A program made the position numbers and the translations under genes. Source: Stigmatella aurantiaca DW4/3-1 (GTDB lineage: Bacteria > Myxococcota > Myxococcia > Myxococcales > Myxococcaceae). Taken from it: DNA of 64,000 bases. Every line of letters begins with the position of its first letter. The first letter of the stretch is position 1. The notes beneath the pieces were generated by a model. That model saw nothing but the letters and a program-made list of their open reading frames with translations. It searched no databases and was not told the origin of the DNA. Below, in pieces: positions 36,668 through 45,880 of this stretch. The DNA lies in contig NC_014623.1 in NCBI RefSeq assembly GCF_000165485.1, positions 186,001 through 250,000 on the forward strand, read 5' to 3'.

Positions 36668-37383
36668 TGAGGCGGCGTGTATCGCTGGCCGTGTTGGCTC
36701 TGATGTGTCTGGGCGTTGTGGTCTTTTACTGGCGCACACATGCAAGTCCTCTTCCCGCTACGCGAAAGGTGCCACAAGCGTTGCCAGCGTATTTCGCGGA
36801 GCGGACATCGGGCTGCGGTGTGGACCTGTTGAATTTGGCGCAGTCGGAATCGGGTCCATTCAAGCCTGCCTTTCCCAGCGGTTCGAACCAGCCCCAGGAG
36901 CGGCTGCGTCGCAATGTTTGGGAACATGGGCGGTATCGAATCCTAGGCCGCTTCACCGGTAGGATCCGAGAGTTCTCCGAATGCGCCAACTTTCCAGAGT
37001 TTGAGGTGTTGGAGTTCAGGCCTTGGGGACCTGTTCAAAGGTGTGCCTCCCCGGGAGCCCTCGATGCAACGATGCTGCTGTACACGGGAGAACGCTCCAC
37101 GGAACATTACGTGCCTGAAGATTTCATGGATGGACCTTGGCCTTCGTCCTTTGATGATGAGTCCTGCCGGCACGTCGGCTCTTGTGCGGCGGACCCACGC
37201 CGCTCCGGTTCCAGCCACACCCTCGAGGATGTGATTGTTGATGGAGAGGAGGTTCCCTCGATGGATGGCGGCTTCTGTCAGCCCCCCGGAGCATGTGTGA
37301 ACGGCGAACGACGTGTCGATGCATGCTCGGGCGATATCTGGTGCTGCCAGCTCTTGCCAGTGGATGGACCGCAAGCGCCATAA
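36667..37383 (+). CDS. signal-anchored hypothetical protein with cysteine-rich C-terminus
   Basis: The product is 238 aa from ATG 36667, overlapping the stop of the preceding gene. One N-terminal membrane helix (SLAVLALMCLGVVVFYW) is followed by an extracytoplasmic domain. The domain contains FTGRIREFSECANFPEFEVL and ends with several Cys (CQPPGACVNG, DACSGDIWCCQL). No family was recognised. Coupling suggests it works with the upstream gene, for example as its envelope partner or immunity protein, but this is inference. Confidence 0.65.
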   Translation: MRRRVSLAVLALMCLGVVVFYWRTHASPLPATRKVPQALPAYFAERTSGCGVDLLNLAQSESGPFKPAFPSGSNQPQERLRRNVWEHGRYRILGRFTGRIREFSECANFPEFEVLEFRPWGPVQRCASPGALDATMLLYTGERSTEHYVPEDFMDGPWPSSFDDESCRHVGSCAADPRRSGSSHTLEDVIVDGEEVPSMDGGFCQPPGACVNGERRVDACSGDIWCCQLLPVDGPQAP

Positions 37384-37406
37384 ACAACGGTTTCGCTCCT
37401 GGTGGC

Positions 37407-38156
37407 TTATGCCGGCTGAGCCAGCGCCACTGCGTCGGGACCGGCTGGGAAACGGAGCTTCCCCGTCGAGTCGTTCGCGGCTCGCCACACCCCCTCGGCC
37501 ACGTCGGACTCGCTCGTCACGGCAGCCAGATGCCCAAAAGAAGCGAAGATGCGCTCCGCGAAAGGCGCGTACGCCTGGGGGAACAACCCTTCCATGCGAG
37601 GCCCCCCGTTGCTCGTAAAGCGCGTGTTTGGGCAATAGCCTGGCTCTACCAGCTTCACCCGCACATGGAATGCCTCGAGTTCGAACGCGAGCGACGCGGT
37701 GAACCCTTCGATGGCCACCTTGCTCGCGGTGTACACGGCCACCAGCGGCATGGGCGCCAGCGTCGCGCTCGAGGTCACGTTCACGATCACCCCCGACTTG
37801 CGAGCGCGGAACTGGGGCAGCACGGCCTGCGTCATCGCCATCACGCCGAAGGTGTTGGTCTCGAATACCTCGCGCACCGTGGTCATCGGCGTGGCCTCGA
37901 AGGCGCCCATGAGCCCGATGCCAGCGTTGTTCACGAGGACGTCGATGGGCGCGCAGGCCTCGAGTGCGGCCGCGATGCTTTCGGGCTTCGTCACGTCGAG
38001 GGCCACGACGCGGAGCCGGTTCGACCGAGGAAGGACCTCTTCGCGCGGCGTTCGCATGGTGGCGACCACGTTCCAGCCCTGCGCGTGGAAGTGGCGCGCG
38101 GTCTCGAGGCCATAACCCGAAGAGCAACCCGTAATGAGGACCGTCTTCACATTCAT
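37407..38156 (-). CDS. short-chain dehydrogenase/reductase
   Basis: The 249-aa classical SDR has cofactor motif TGCSSGYG, NNAGIG, the catalytic Ser in VTSSATLAP and YTASK. No Asp or Arg pattern decides firmly between NAD and NADP, although TMRTP after the second strand suggests NADP. Substrate is unknown. It is divergent from an AraC regulator with 109 bases between the starts, a common arrangement in which the regulator controls the SDR. The gap contains a palindrome at 38218-38240. Confidence 0.9.
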   Translation of the reverse strand: MNVKTVLITGCSSGYGLETARHFHAQGWNVVATMRTPREEVLPRSNRLRVVALDVTKPESIAAALEACAPIDVLVNNAGIGLMGAFEATPMTTVREVFETNTFGVMAMTQAVLPQFRARKSGVIVNVTSSATLAPMPLVAVYTASKVAIEGFTASLAFELEAFHVRVKLVEPGYCPNTRFTSNGGPRMEGLFPQAYAPFAERIFASFGHLAAVTSESDVAEGVWRAANDSTGKLRFPAGPDAVALAQPA

Positions 38157-38217
38157 GTCGGCTCCTTTGCCGCGATGAGCGCGGCGTTCACGGAGGGGAA
38201 CATAGCGGCGGCGAACT

Positions 38218-38240
38218 GGACCCTCTACCCGTGAGGGTCC
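38218..38240. promoter_or_regulatory. palindrome in the SDR/AraC intergenic region
   Basis: GGACCCTC (38218-38225) and GAGGGTCC (38233-38240) are perfect inverted arms around seven bases. The site lies 25 bases before the AraC start and ~60 bases before the SDR start, suitable for an operator acting on both. GTTTTATTTGCTAGAG just beyond it may hold the AraC promoter. Confidence 0.45.
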
Positions 38241-38265
38241 GAGTTTTATTTGCTAGAGTCCGCAC

Positions 38266-39162
38266 ATGAGTGACCCTCTCTCGGAAGTCATCGCGCTGCT
38301 TCAGCCGCGCACCGTGTTCTCGAAGCGCATCAGCGGCGCCGGCCGCTGGGGGGTTCGCTACTCGGACTTCGGCCAGCCGAGCTTCTGTGCCGTGCTCGAT
38401 GGCCGCTGCCGTCTCGCTGTCGACGGCGAGCGTGCCCTGACGCTCGAGGCGGGCGACTTCGTCCTCCTGCCGGCGACGCCGGGCTTCACCTTGTCGGGCT
38501 TCGAGCCGGTCAGGCCAGAGCGCATCGATCCCAAGGTCACACCCTCACCTACGGGTGAAGTCCGCCACGGCACGCGCGGGGGGCGCCCCGACGTGCGGCT
38601 GCTCGGCGGCTATTTCGTCTTCGATTCACCTGACGCGGCCCTCTTGGTGTCGCTGCTGCCGACGCTGATGCACGTGCGCGGTGTCGAACGGCTCTCGGTC
38701 CTGGTGCGGCTCGTCGGCGATGAAACGAACGAGCAGAGAGCGGGTCGCGAGCTCGTGCTCACGCGGCTCGTGGAGGTCCTGATCATCGAAGCGTTGCGGT
38801 CGACATCGGGTGAAGACGCGCCTCCGGGGCTTCTGCGCGGCTTGGCCGATGCCCGGCTCGCGCCAGCGATACGGCACATGCACGGACAGCTCGCGCGTTC
38901 GTGGACGGTGGCCCAGCTCGCGAAGACCGCGGCGCTTTCGCGATCGGCGTTCTTCGAGCGCTTCACCCGCACCGTGGGCCTGCCGCCGATGGAATATCTG
39001 CTCGCCTGGCGCATGGCGGTCGCGAGGGACCTGCTTCGCCGCCAGGACGTCGGAATCACCGAGGTCGCCGAGCGCGTCGGTTACAGTTCAGCGAGCACCT
39101 TCAGCACTGCGTTCAGTCGCCATGTCGGTCAGTCCCCGGGCCGCTACGCGCGCGCGGGCTAG
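38266..39162 (+). CDS. AraC-family regulator with cupin ligand domain
   Basis: The 298-aa protein has an N-terminal cupin-like domain (~20-190; LEAGDFVLLPATPGF) and two helix-turn-helix units at the end (WTVAQLAKTAALSRSAFFERF and GITEVAERVGYSSASTFSTAF, here split by the usual linker). FSRHVGQSPGRYAR is the standard AraC terminus. It probably regulates the divergent SDR gene through the palindrome between them. Confidence 0.9.
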   Translation: MSDPLSEVIALLQPRTVFSKRISGAGRWGVRYSDFGQPSFCAVLDGRCRLAVDGERALTLEAGDFVLLPATPGFTLSGFEPVRPERIDPKVTPSPTGEVRHGTRGGRPDVRLLGGYFVFDSPDAALLVSLLPTLMHVRGVERLSVLVRLVGDETNEQRAGRELVLTRLVEVLIIEALRSTSGEDAPPGLLRGLADARLAPAIRHMHGQLARSWTVAQLAKTAALSRSAFFERFTRTVGLPPMEYLLAWRMAVARDLLRRQDVGITEVAERVGYSSASTFSTAFSRHVGQSPGRYARAG

Positions 39163-39277
39163 GGTGAGAGTCGTCGTCCGGATGCTTCGAGCAGCGGAAG
39201 GGGCGGACAGAGCGCCTCGATTTACAGGACTCCTGTTCGGCGCCTATAAGCGGCTTTCACGGACAGGAGTGGATTCC

Positions 39278-40231
39278 ATGACGAAGCCGGTTGGATTGAA
39301 GATGCGCATTCTCAGGGCCAGTGTGCTGTCTCTGTTACTGAGTGGAGCCGGCTGTGATGCCGGTGAGCCCCCTTCTCCCCAGCGCCTGGAGGAGGTGACG
39401 GAAAGCCTGGCGGCGTTTTCCTGCCCTGCTGTTCGCGCCACGGCCGACCGGGCCGACAGCACCGCGGATTACAAGGTCAAGTTCCTCTACGTGCTGCCCT
39501 CGGACGGATTGGATCGGGCGCTCGACACCAACGGGGCCATCTGCCGGTCCGTCCAGGCGCAATACAACTGGTTCATCGCTCAAACGATGAACGGCGCTTC
39601 CCTGCGCTATGACGTGTCTCAGTCCGTGTTGGACATCCAATTCGTGCGCTTGTCGAAGACCGATGCCCAGATGAAGGGCACGGGAAACACGGGTGACATC
39701 AACACCGGGTATGCCTTCGTGCGCGACAGAATCGAGCGGGAATTGGTGGCCATGGGTGTCATCAACAACGCCCGGAAGTTGTACGCCGTCTACTACGGTG
39801 GCACCAGTGAGTGGGCCTGTGGTGGGGCCGCGTGGCCGCCCCTGCTCGCCGGCAAGGTGGTCGCGCTCTACCTCAATGGTCTCCCGAGCAGCTCGGTCCC
39901 GTGCGCGTCCAACCCCGTGGGAGGCTCCAGCACGGTGCCTGGGTATATCGAATACGCCATGCTCCATGAGACGCTGCACGGACTGGGCTTCGTGGCGGAC
40001 GCAGCGCCCAACGAGCATGCCAGTGGCCACAACTATTACCCCGCAAGGGACTTGATGTACGCGGCTCGGCCGGGCACGTCGGATCCGTACTGGGACATCT
40101 ACTCCGGAGCAGTGGTTCTGGACTACGGGCACGACCAGTACTACGGCCATGGAGGCAGTTACCTCGATCTGGCCCGAAGTGCGTTTCTCGATCCGCTTCC
40201 CGCCGGCGCGGTGGCTCCGCCGGGCTGGTAG
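39278..40231 (+). CDS. zincin-like lipoprotein
   Basis: The product is 317 aa from ATG 39278 with AGGAG eight bases upstream; the longer open frame upstream runs through the AraC gene and is not coding. The signal ends at a lipobox-like SGAGC. HETLHGLGF matches the HExxHxxG zinc-binding pattern of metzincin-type proteases, and a candidate third ligand lies in NEHASGH. The surrounding YLNGLPSSS and YDVSQSVLDIQFVRL segments are unfamiliar. An envelope-attached metalloprotease is likely; substrate is unknown. Confidence 0.72.
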   Translation: MTKPVGLKMRILRASVLSLLLSGAGCDAGEPPSPQRLEEVTESLAAFSCPAVRATADRADSTADYKVKFLYVLPSDGLDRALDTNGAICRSVQAQYNWFIAQTMNGASLRYDVSQSVLDIQFVRLSKTDAQMKGTGNTGDINTGYAFVRDRIERELVAMGVINNARKLYAVYYGGTSEWACGGAAWPPLLAGKVVALYLNGLPSSSVPCASNPVGGSSTVPGYIEYAMLHETLHGLGFVADAAPNEHASGHNYYPARDLMYAARPGTSDPYWDIYSGAVVLDYGHDQYYGHGGSYLDLARSAFLDPLPAGAVAPPGW

Positions 40232-40268
40232 GACCCACGGGGCGTTCATGGTCGTTGGCCAGAGTGGC

Positions 40269-40979
40269 TCAGCCTTGCTCCTGGAGCGCTGCGAACTCGG
40301 CGACTCGGTTCAGGTACTTGCGGATGGCTTGCTCGTGATTGCCCTGGCCATCCCGCAGGTACTTCGCAGGCCAGCCCTCTCCGGGAAGCTCGTGCTTGTC
40401 GTCCCTGAGCCAGTCAAAGAAGTGCCTGTACCGTTCGTCCGTGATGCCATGGGCCATGCGGCAAGCATTGTAGCCGTCGATGGCGGCCGCGAAGCGCTCG
40501 GCATCCCTGCTTTCCAGAAGGGCGTTCCAGAGCCCTTGCTCCAAGTCTTGACGGATCCGGAGCAGCGCATCGAACGTCCCGGAGTATGTGGGGTTTGCCA
40601 GGCGGAGGTTTTCCTCTGCCACGCCTGGGCGCGAGACCGCGAACTCTGCCACGAGGTCCAGATACTTCCGGATGCGCTCTTCATGGCTTCCCTGGCTATC
40701 GCGCAGGAGGTGAATGGTTCCATCCGGCTCAACCGGATGTTGCTTCGCTTCCGTCAGCCACAGCCAGAAGGATGCGAATCCTTCATCCGGGAGTTCATTG
40801 TCGTGCATGCAGGCGCGGTAGCCATCGACAAAACCCATGAATCGGTGGATGACAATGTCTCCAAAGTAGATGAAGACCCTGCCGGGCTTGCTCATATCCT
40901 GGCGGATCCGGAGAAGGTATTCAAGCGTTCCCACGACTCTTCGTGAGCGCTCACCCGGCTTACCCATAGCCTCTGTCAT
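40269..40979 (-). CDS. putative immunity protein with internal tandem duplication
   Basis: The 236-aa protein starts at an ATG overlapping the stop of the toxin-like gene (ATGA). It has no signal peptide. Residues 22-113 and 139-229 are two copies of one ~92-residue helical unit. Both begin LLRIRQDM/L and share a DGY-x-AC segment, an FxxWL segment, LRDSQGSHE or LRDGQGNHE, and IRKYL-x-x-VAEF at the end. The tight coupling to a papain-fold toxin-like gene points to an immunity function. The family was not recognised by name. Base composition is lower in GC than neighbouring core genes. Confidence 0.68.
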   Translation of the reverse strand: MTEAMGKPGERSRRVVGTLEYLLRIRQDMSKPGRVFIYFGDIVIHRFMGFVDGYRACMHDNELPDEGFASFWLWLTEAKQHPVEPDGTIHLLRDSQGSHEERIRKYLDLVAEFAVSRPGVAEENLRLANPTYSGTFDALLRIRQDLEQGLWNALLESRDAERFAAAIDGYNACRMAHGITDERYRHFFDWLRDDKHELPGEGWPAKYLRDGQGNHEQAIRKYLNRVAEFAALQEQG

Positions 40980-41524
40980 GGTTTGGAGACCACCTCCCAT
41001 CTTACGCCATCGATGGCGTGGATTCGCGCCATGTAGTCCACAAGCTTCATGCCAAGAGGCCCCGTGTAGGCATGGTGGATCGTATCCCCCAATCGGATGG
41101 CGGCATGATAGCTGTTTTGCGAAACGGGAACGGTCTTGCCGTTCGCGAGCTCGAATACAATGTGTGGGGCCTCCTGGGCACTTCGGAAGGCAACATACTC
41201 CGGCTTGCGGCCCAGGTTTGAAAACGCAGTGTGGATGATGCGCGCTACGTTCTGGCACTTCCCTGGCATCTGGTTCGCAGCATTATATGCCACCTGTAGA
41301 TTCCGCGGCCAGGCTGGAGCCTGTTGCCCTGTATGCGTCTCATACAAGGCCAACGCACCCACGAGATCTCCCCGGGCGAGAGATGTGAGCAGCTTGGCGC
41401 GTGTAGACTCGGTGATGGCCAAGATGGATTGGACCATCGGTTTGATTGGCCCTGCTCCTGCTGGTGTGGCCAGCAAGCAGAGCATGAGTCCCAATCGCCA
41501 AACGCGTTCGAGCAGATAGCTCAT
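40976..41524 (-). CDS. secreted papain-fold toxin-like protein
   Basis: The 182-aa product begins with a hydrophobic segment (LGLMLCLLATPAGAG) resembling a signal peptide. The C-terminal ~100 residues match papain-fold toxin domains of polymorphic toxin systems. GKCQNVARII carries the candidate nucleophile C90. VSQNSYHAAIRLGDTIH carries H140 with D147 nearby as the possible third residue, and YTGP ends the core. The middle part is short and lacks the usual long trafficking region. The stop overlaps the start of the putative immunity gene. It may act on competitors or kin, but delivery is unclear. Confidence 0.68.
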   Translation of the reverse strand: MSYLLERVWRLGLMLCLLATPAGAGPIKPMVQSILAITESTRAKLLTSLARGDLVGALALYETHTGQQAPAWPRNLQVAYNAANQMPGKCQNVARIIHTAFSNLGRKPEYVAFRSAQEAPHIVFELANGKTVPVSQNSYHAAIRLGDTIHHAYTGPLGMKLVDYMARIHAIDGVRWEVVSKP

Positions 41525-41598
41525 GGCAGAGTCAGAATACGCTCATTTTCAGAGAGCCGCCTTTCCTGGCGGCGCGGACCATTTTAGGGTCGCCGCCC

Positions 41599-43287
41599 AT
41601 GATTTCCTGGAACGCGCCCAAGCCTGCTCGCCTCACCTCCCTTGCCGCCGCTGCCGTCCTGCTGGGCACAGGCGTGGGGCAGGCGCAGGACTCGGGTCCG
41701 ATTGAGCCGGCCCGGCTGTCGCAGATCGTCAAGGTGCTCGCTTCCGATGGATTCGCTGGCCGCGCGCCGGGCGGGCCAGGCGAGAAGAAGACCCTGGACT
41801 ACCTCATCAGCCAGTTCAAGGAGGTGGGTCTGGAGCCTGGGGGCGAGAAGGGCACCTGGACGCAGAAGGTGCCGCTGATCCGGTTTCAGATGAAGGACAA
41901 CGCCACCCTGAAGGTCGTCTCCGGAGACAAGACCGTGTCCCTGCGGCAGGGCCAGGAGGTGATGGTCAACACCCAGCGTCCCGTCAAGCGCGTGAAGATC
42001 GACAAAGCCCCGCTCGTGTTCGTCGGCTATGGCGTCGCGGCGGCCGAGCGGCAGTGGGATGACTTCAAGGGCGCCGATCTGCGCGGCAAAATTGCCGTCA
42101 TCCTGATCAATGATCCTGACTTCGAGGCGCAGCCGGGCGAAGCCGTCCGGGGGAAATTCGGCGGACAGGCCGCCACCTACTACGCCCGGTGGACCTACAA
42201 GTTCGAGGAGGCCGCTCGCCGGGGCGCCATCGGGGCGCTGATCATCCACGAGACGCCCGGCGCGGGCTATGGCTGGTCAACGGTCACGGCAGGCAACGGC
42301 CAGAGCTTCGACATCGTCCGCGCTCAGCCCGACAAAGAGAAGGTCCTGATGCAGGGCTGGATTCAGCGCGATGCCGCCGCGGTGTTGCTCGCCCGCGCGG
42401 GACTGTCCCTTGAAAAGCTGAAGGCCGATGCGCGCAAGGCGAACTTCGAGCCCGTTCCCCTCAAGGGCGTCAGCCTCTCCGCCGACTACACCCTGACCCA
42501 CTCGCGCGCTGACAGTCACAACGTTATCGGCCGCTTGCCGGGAACACAGCGCCCCAACGAGTCGATCATGTATGGCGCTCACTGGGATGCCTACGGGCTC
42601 GGGCCACCCGATGCCTCGGGGGACAAGGTCCGCCACGGGGCCGTGGACGATGCCATCGGCCTCGCGGGCATGATCGAGATCGCTCGCGCGTTTCAACAGG
42701 GGCCGAAGCCCGCGCGCTCCCTCCTCTTCGCCGCCTGGACCGCCGAGGAGCCGGGCTTGCTCGGCTCGGAGTACTACGGCTCCCATCCGCTTCATCCCCT
42801 CGACACCATGGTGGCGAACCTGACCATGGATGTCCTTCAGACGGCCGGGCCCGCCCGGGACGTGGTGCTGGTGGGCGTGGGCCAGAATGAGCTGGAGGAT
42901 GCGCTCGCCGAGGCCGCCGCGCGGCAGGGGCGCACCGTCACCCCCGATGCGAAGCCCGAGCGGGGCCTGTTCTATCGCGCCGACCACTTCTCGCTGGCCA
43001 AGCGCGGTGTGCCGGTGCTGTTGCTCATGGGGCTGGGCGGCGGCCATGACCTGGTGAACGGAGGCCGGGAGGCCGGGGACCGCTGGGTGGCCGATTACAC
43101 CGCGCGCTGCTACCACCAGCCCTGCGACGCGTGGCGCGCCGACTGGGACCTGCGGGGCGCCGCCCAGGATGTGCAACTGCTCTATGAGATGGGCCGCGAG
43201 CTGGCCTCGCCCGGCCTCTGGCCCGAGTGGAAGCCCGGGTCGGAGTTCAAGGGCGTCCGGGACCAGTCGGCCGCCGCTCGCCAGTGA
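41599..43287 (+). CDS. secreted M28-family metallopeptidase
   Basis: The 562-aa protein has a signal peptide ([16 protein letters not shown]). A PA-domain-like insert lies around 130-280. The M28 catalytic domain follows, with metal ligands in [13 protein letters not shown] and [15 protein letters not shown], plus a late His in [13 protein letters not shown]. It is an aminopeptidase or carboxypeptidase of the envelope or outside. The gene is single; AGGG upstream gives a weak ribosome site. Confidence 0.9.
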   Translation: MISWNAPKPARLTSLAAAAVLLGTGVGQAQDSGPIEPARLSQIVKVLASDGFAGRAPGGPGEKKTLDYLISQFKEVGLEPGGEKGTWTQKVPLIRFQMKDNATLKVVSGDKTVSLRQGQEVMVNTQRPVKRVKIDKAPLVFVGYGVAAAERQWDDFKGADLRGKIAVILINDPDFEAQPGEAVRGKFGGQAATYYARWTYKFEEAARRGAIGALIIHETPGAGYGWSTVTAGNGQSFDIVRAQPDKEKVLMQGWIQRDAAAVLLARAGLSLEKLKADARKANFEPVPLKGVSLSADYTLTHSRADSHNVIGRLPGTQRPNESIMYGAHWDAYGLGPPDASGDKVRHGAVDDAIGLAGMIEIARAFQQGPKPARSLLFAAWTAEEPGLLGSEYYGSHPLHPLDTMVANLTMDVLQTAGPARDVVLVGVGQNELEDALAEAAARQGRTVTPDAKPERGLFYRADHFSLAKRGVPVLLLMGLGGGHDLVNGGREAGDRWVADYTARCYHQPCDAWRADWDLRGAAQDVQLLYEMGRELASPGLWPEWKPGSEFKGVRDQSAAARQ

Positions 43288-43399
43288 ACCGCGCTGTTGC
43301 GCGTCAGGAACCACGAGGTGCCGCCGGGCTCATCGGTTAGGATGCGCCCCGCTTTCGCTTCCCCGCCGCAGTGCCCTCGCAACGCAAGGAGTCCTCATC

Positions 43400-44344
43400 T
43401 TGGCTGGTTCCAGTCTGCTCGCGCTGCTCGACGACATCGCCACCATCCTCGACGACGTGTCGGTGATGACCAAGCTGGCCGCGAAGAAGACCGCCGGCGT
43501 GCTGGGCGATGACCTGGCGCTCAATGCCCAGCAGGTCACCGGCGTCAAGGCCGACCGCGAGCTGCCCGTGGTCTGGGCCGTGGCCAAGGGCTCCACGGTG
43601 AACAAGGCCATCCTGGTCCCCGCGGCGCTGGCCATCAGCGCCGTCGTGCCCTGGCTGGTGACGCCCCTGCTGATGGTGGGCGGCCTGTTCCTGTGCTTCG
43701 AGGGCTTCGAGAAGCTGGCGCACAAGTTCATGCACAGCAAGGACGAGGATGACGCCCACCACGCCGAGCTGACCCAGGCGCTGGCCGATCCGAAGGTGGA
43801 CCTCGTCGCCATCGAGAAGGACAAGATCAAGGGCGCCGTGCGCACCGACTTCATCCTGTCGGCGGAGATCATCGCGATCGCCCTGGGCGTCGTGGCCACC
43901 GAGCCCTTCATGAACCGGGTGTTGGTGCTGCTGGGGGTGGCCGTGCTGATGACCGTGGGCGTCTACGGACTGGTGGCCGGCATCGTCAAGCTCGACGACG
44001 CGGGGCTCTTCCTGAGCCAGCGCTCCGGTGACAGCGCGGGGGCGCGCTTTTCGCGCGGTCTGGGGGTGGGCATCCTGAAGGGGGCCCCGTGGCTCATGAA
44101 GAGCCTGTCGGTGGCCGGGACCGCGGCGATGTTCCTGGTCGGTGGCGGCATCCTCACGCACGGCATCGCCCCGCTGCACCATGGCATCGAGGGGCTCGCC
44201 GAGCGCGCGGGCAGCGTGTCCGGCATCGGTGGCGTGCTGCATGCCCTCACGCCGCCGGTGGCCAATGCCGTGGTTGGGCTCGTGGCGGGCGCGTTGACGC
44301 TGGCCGTGGTGCTCGGCGTCAAGCGCGTGCTGCGCAAGGGGTAA
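43400..44344 (+). CDS. DUF808 family inner-membrane protein
   Basis: The product is 314 aa from a TTG start at 43400, chosen because the family begins [14 protein letters not shown] and AAGGAG lies eight bases upstream. It has several membrane helices (for example [21 protein letters not shown]). Length and motifs fit the YedI/DUF808 family, whose function is unknown. The open frame continues upstream for ~230 bases but that part overlaps the peptidase end and is not coding in this frame. Confidence 0.85.
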   Translation: MAGSSLLALLDDIATILDDVSVMTKLAAKKTAGVLGDDLALNAQQVTGVKADRELPVVWAVAKGSTVNKAILVPAALAISAVVPWLVTPLLMVGGLFLCFEGFEKLAHKFMHSKDEDDAHHAELTQALADPKVDLVAIEKDKIKGAVRTDFILSAEIIAIALGVVATEPFMNRVLVLLGVAVLMTVGVYGLVAGIVKLDDAGLFLSQRSGDSAGARFSRGLGVGILKGAPWLMKSLSVAGTAAMFLVGGGILTHGIAPLHHGIEGLAERAGSVSGIGGVLHALTPPVANAVVGLVAGALTLAVVLGVKRVLRKG

Positions 44345-44386
44345 CCGCGCCGGAGCGTCTGAAGCCTCGGGCCGCCGGAGAGCGGG

Positions 44387-44457
44387 AACTTTCGCGAGGC
44401 CGTCCCGCAACTTTCGCGCCTTCGTGCTGTTGAGACGTCCATTGGCATCTGGACGTC
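44387..44457. promoter_or_regulatory. direct and inverted repeats upstream of the CxxCH/DUF1501 operon
   Basis: AACTTTCGCG occurs twice (44387-44396 and 44409-44418), 22 bases apart on the same face of the helix. GACGTCC (44434-44440) and GGACGTC (44451-44457) are inverted arms around ten bases, just before the operon start at 44477. The first repeat includes GGAACTTT, which resembles the -35 region of ECF-sigma promoters. Operator or ECF promoter function is a guess. Confidence 0.4.
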
Positions 44458-44476
44458 CCCCTCACGAGGAGCGCTC

Positions 44477-45880
44477 GTGCTTCGACGAATCATGTTCCTG
44501 GCCGCCGTCTGCCTCTCAGGCGGGGCATTGGCCAAGCCTCCCGCGGGCGGCGTCTTCTGCGCCACTTACCCGTCCGCCCCCACGTGCACTGGGCAGCAGC
44601 CCTCCTGCACCTACTGCCACGTCGCGCCGCCCCAGCGCAACGCCTTCGGCTCCGCGCTGGAGGCCTTCCTGGCACCGGGCGTGCCTCGCCCGCTCTCCGA
44701 CAGTGAGTACGCCGCGGCGCTCCCCGCGGCGTTGATCGCCGTCGAGGGGACGGATGCGGACGGTGATGGCTTCTCGAACCTCGAGGAGATTCTGCGCGGC
44801 ACCTTGCCCGCCGATGCCTCCAGCGTTCCGGTGGATACGGGAGGTTGTGCGGCCGGGGGAAACCCCCAGTATGACGTCTGCCGCTACGACTTCCGCTTCG
44901 CGTACCGGCGGGTGCTGCTCGACTTCTGTGGGCAGTCCCCCCCCTATGCACAGCTCCAGTCCTTTGCCGCGTTGAGGGATGACGCGAAGCGCGAGCGGCT
45001 CGATGCGGAGCTCGACCGGTGCACTGCCTCCGAGTTCTGGCGTGGCAAGAACGGGCAACTGTGGAAGCTGGCCCACCCGAAGATCCGGCCGGTGGGCTCG
45101 CTCAAGGAGGGGGAGGACCGGGGGGCCATTCCCCTCGGTGACTACTATGACGATTATGCCCTCTACACCTACGCGCAGATCGATGACCACGATGCGCGCG
45201 AGGTGATGACGGCGAAGTACTTCGTCCGCCGGGAGACTCAGCCCACGCGCTACATCGTGGAGACGTCGCTGCCCACGCAGTCCGTCGACGCGCTGCATCG
45301 CGCGGGCAACCTGACCTCCGCGTGGAGCCTGGTGTACTTCGTGATGTTCACCGCGCTCCCGCGCAATGCCGCATCGCAGAGCTACCGCGCCTACCTGGGG
45401 CTCGACATCGCCAAGCAGCAGGGGCTCTACAGCATTCCGGGCGAGCCCCGCGACTATGACGCCAAGGGCGTGCAGGCACCGGCCTGCGCGGCCTGCCACG
45501 CCACGTTGGATCCGCTCAGCTACCCCTTCCGCAACTACCAGGGCATCGCGGGGGCCACCTCGGCGCAATACGTGCCCAACCGCCTCGAGAAGTACTTCAG
45601 CGATGTCTCGCCCATCATCACCCAGACGCCCGAGGCCGGGTACCTCCTGGGCCAGCCGGTGAGCAACCTCGTGGAGTGGGCCCAGGTGGGCGCCAACAGC
45701 GATGCTTTCGCCATCGCCGCCGTGACGGACTACTGGAAGCTGCTCGTGGGCCACCCGCCCACGGCCGAGGAGAATGCCGAGTTCGTCGCCACCTGGCAGC
45801 GCTTCAAGGGCACCCACCAGTACCGCGTTCAGCGCATGTTGCACGACTTGATCCGGACGGAGGCCTACGGTGCGCCTTGA
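44477..45880 (+). CDS. secreted CxxCH protein, DUF1588/DUF1592-like
   Basis: The 467-aa protein has a signal peptide (FLAAVCLSGGALA). Two CxxCH motifs occur, CTYCH near residue 45 and CAACH near 337, suggesting haem c attachment or a structural zinc site. DADGDGFSNLEEIL looks like a calcium-binding dockerin or thrombospondin-type turn. The CAACHATLDPLSYPFRNY part resembles the DUF1588/DUF1592 proteins found beside DUF1501 genes in planctomycetes and myxobacteria. It is the first gene of a three-gene operon; function unknown. Confidence 0.78.
   Translation: MLRRIMFLAAVCLSGGALAKPPAGGVFCATYPSAPTCTGQQPSCTYCHVAPPQRNAFGSALEAFLAPGVPRPLSDSEYAAALPAALIAVEGTDADGDGFSNLEEILRGTLPADASSVPVDTGGCAAGGNPQYDVCRYDFRFAYRRVLLDFCGQSPPYAQLQSFAALRDDAKRERLDAELDRCTASEFWRGKNGQLWKLAHPKIRPVGSLKEGEDRGAIPLGDYYDDYALYTYAQIDDHDAREVMTAKYFVRRETQPTRYIVETSLPTQSVDALHRAGNLTSAWSLVYFVMFTALPRNAASQSYRAYLGLDIAKQQGLYSIPGEPRDYDAKGVQAPACAACHATLDPLSYPFRNYQGIAGATSAQYVPNRLEKYFSDVSPIITQTPEAGYLLGQPVSNLVEWAQVGANSDAFAIAAVTDYWKLLVGHPPTAEENAEFVATWQRFKGTHQYRVQRMLHDLIRTEAYGAP

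Noticed and set aside
38810-39277. Long open frame joining the AraC gene to the zincin-like lipoprotein
   Set aside because: The upstream part is the AraC gene read in another frame; a signal peptide and ribosome site set the real start at 39278.
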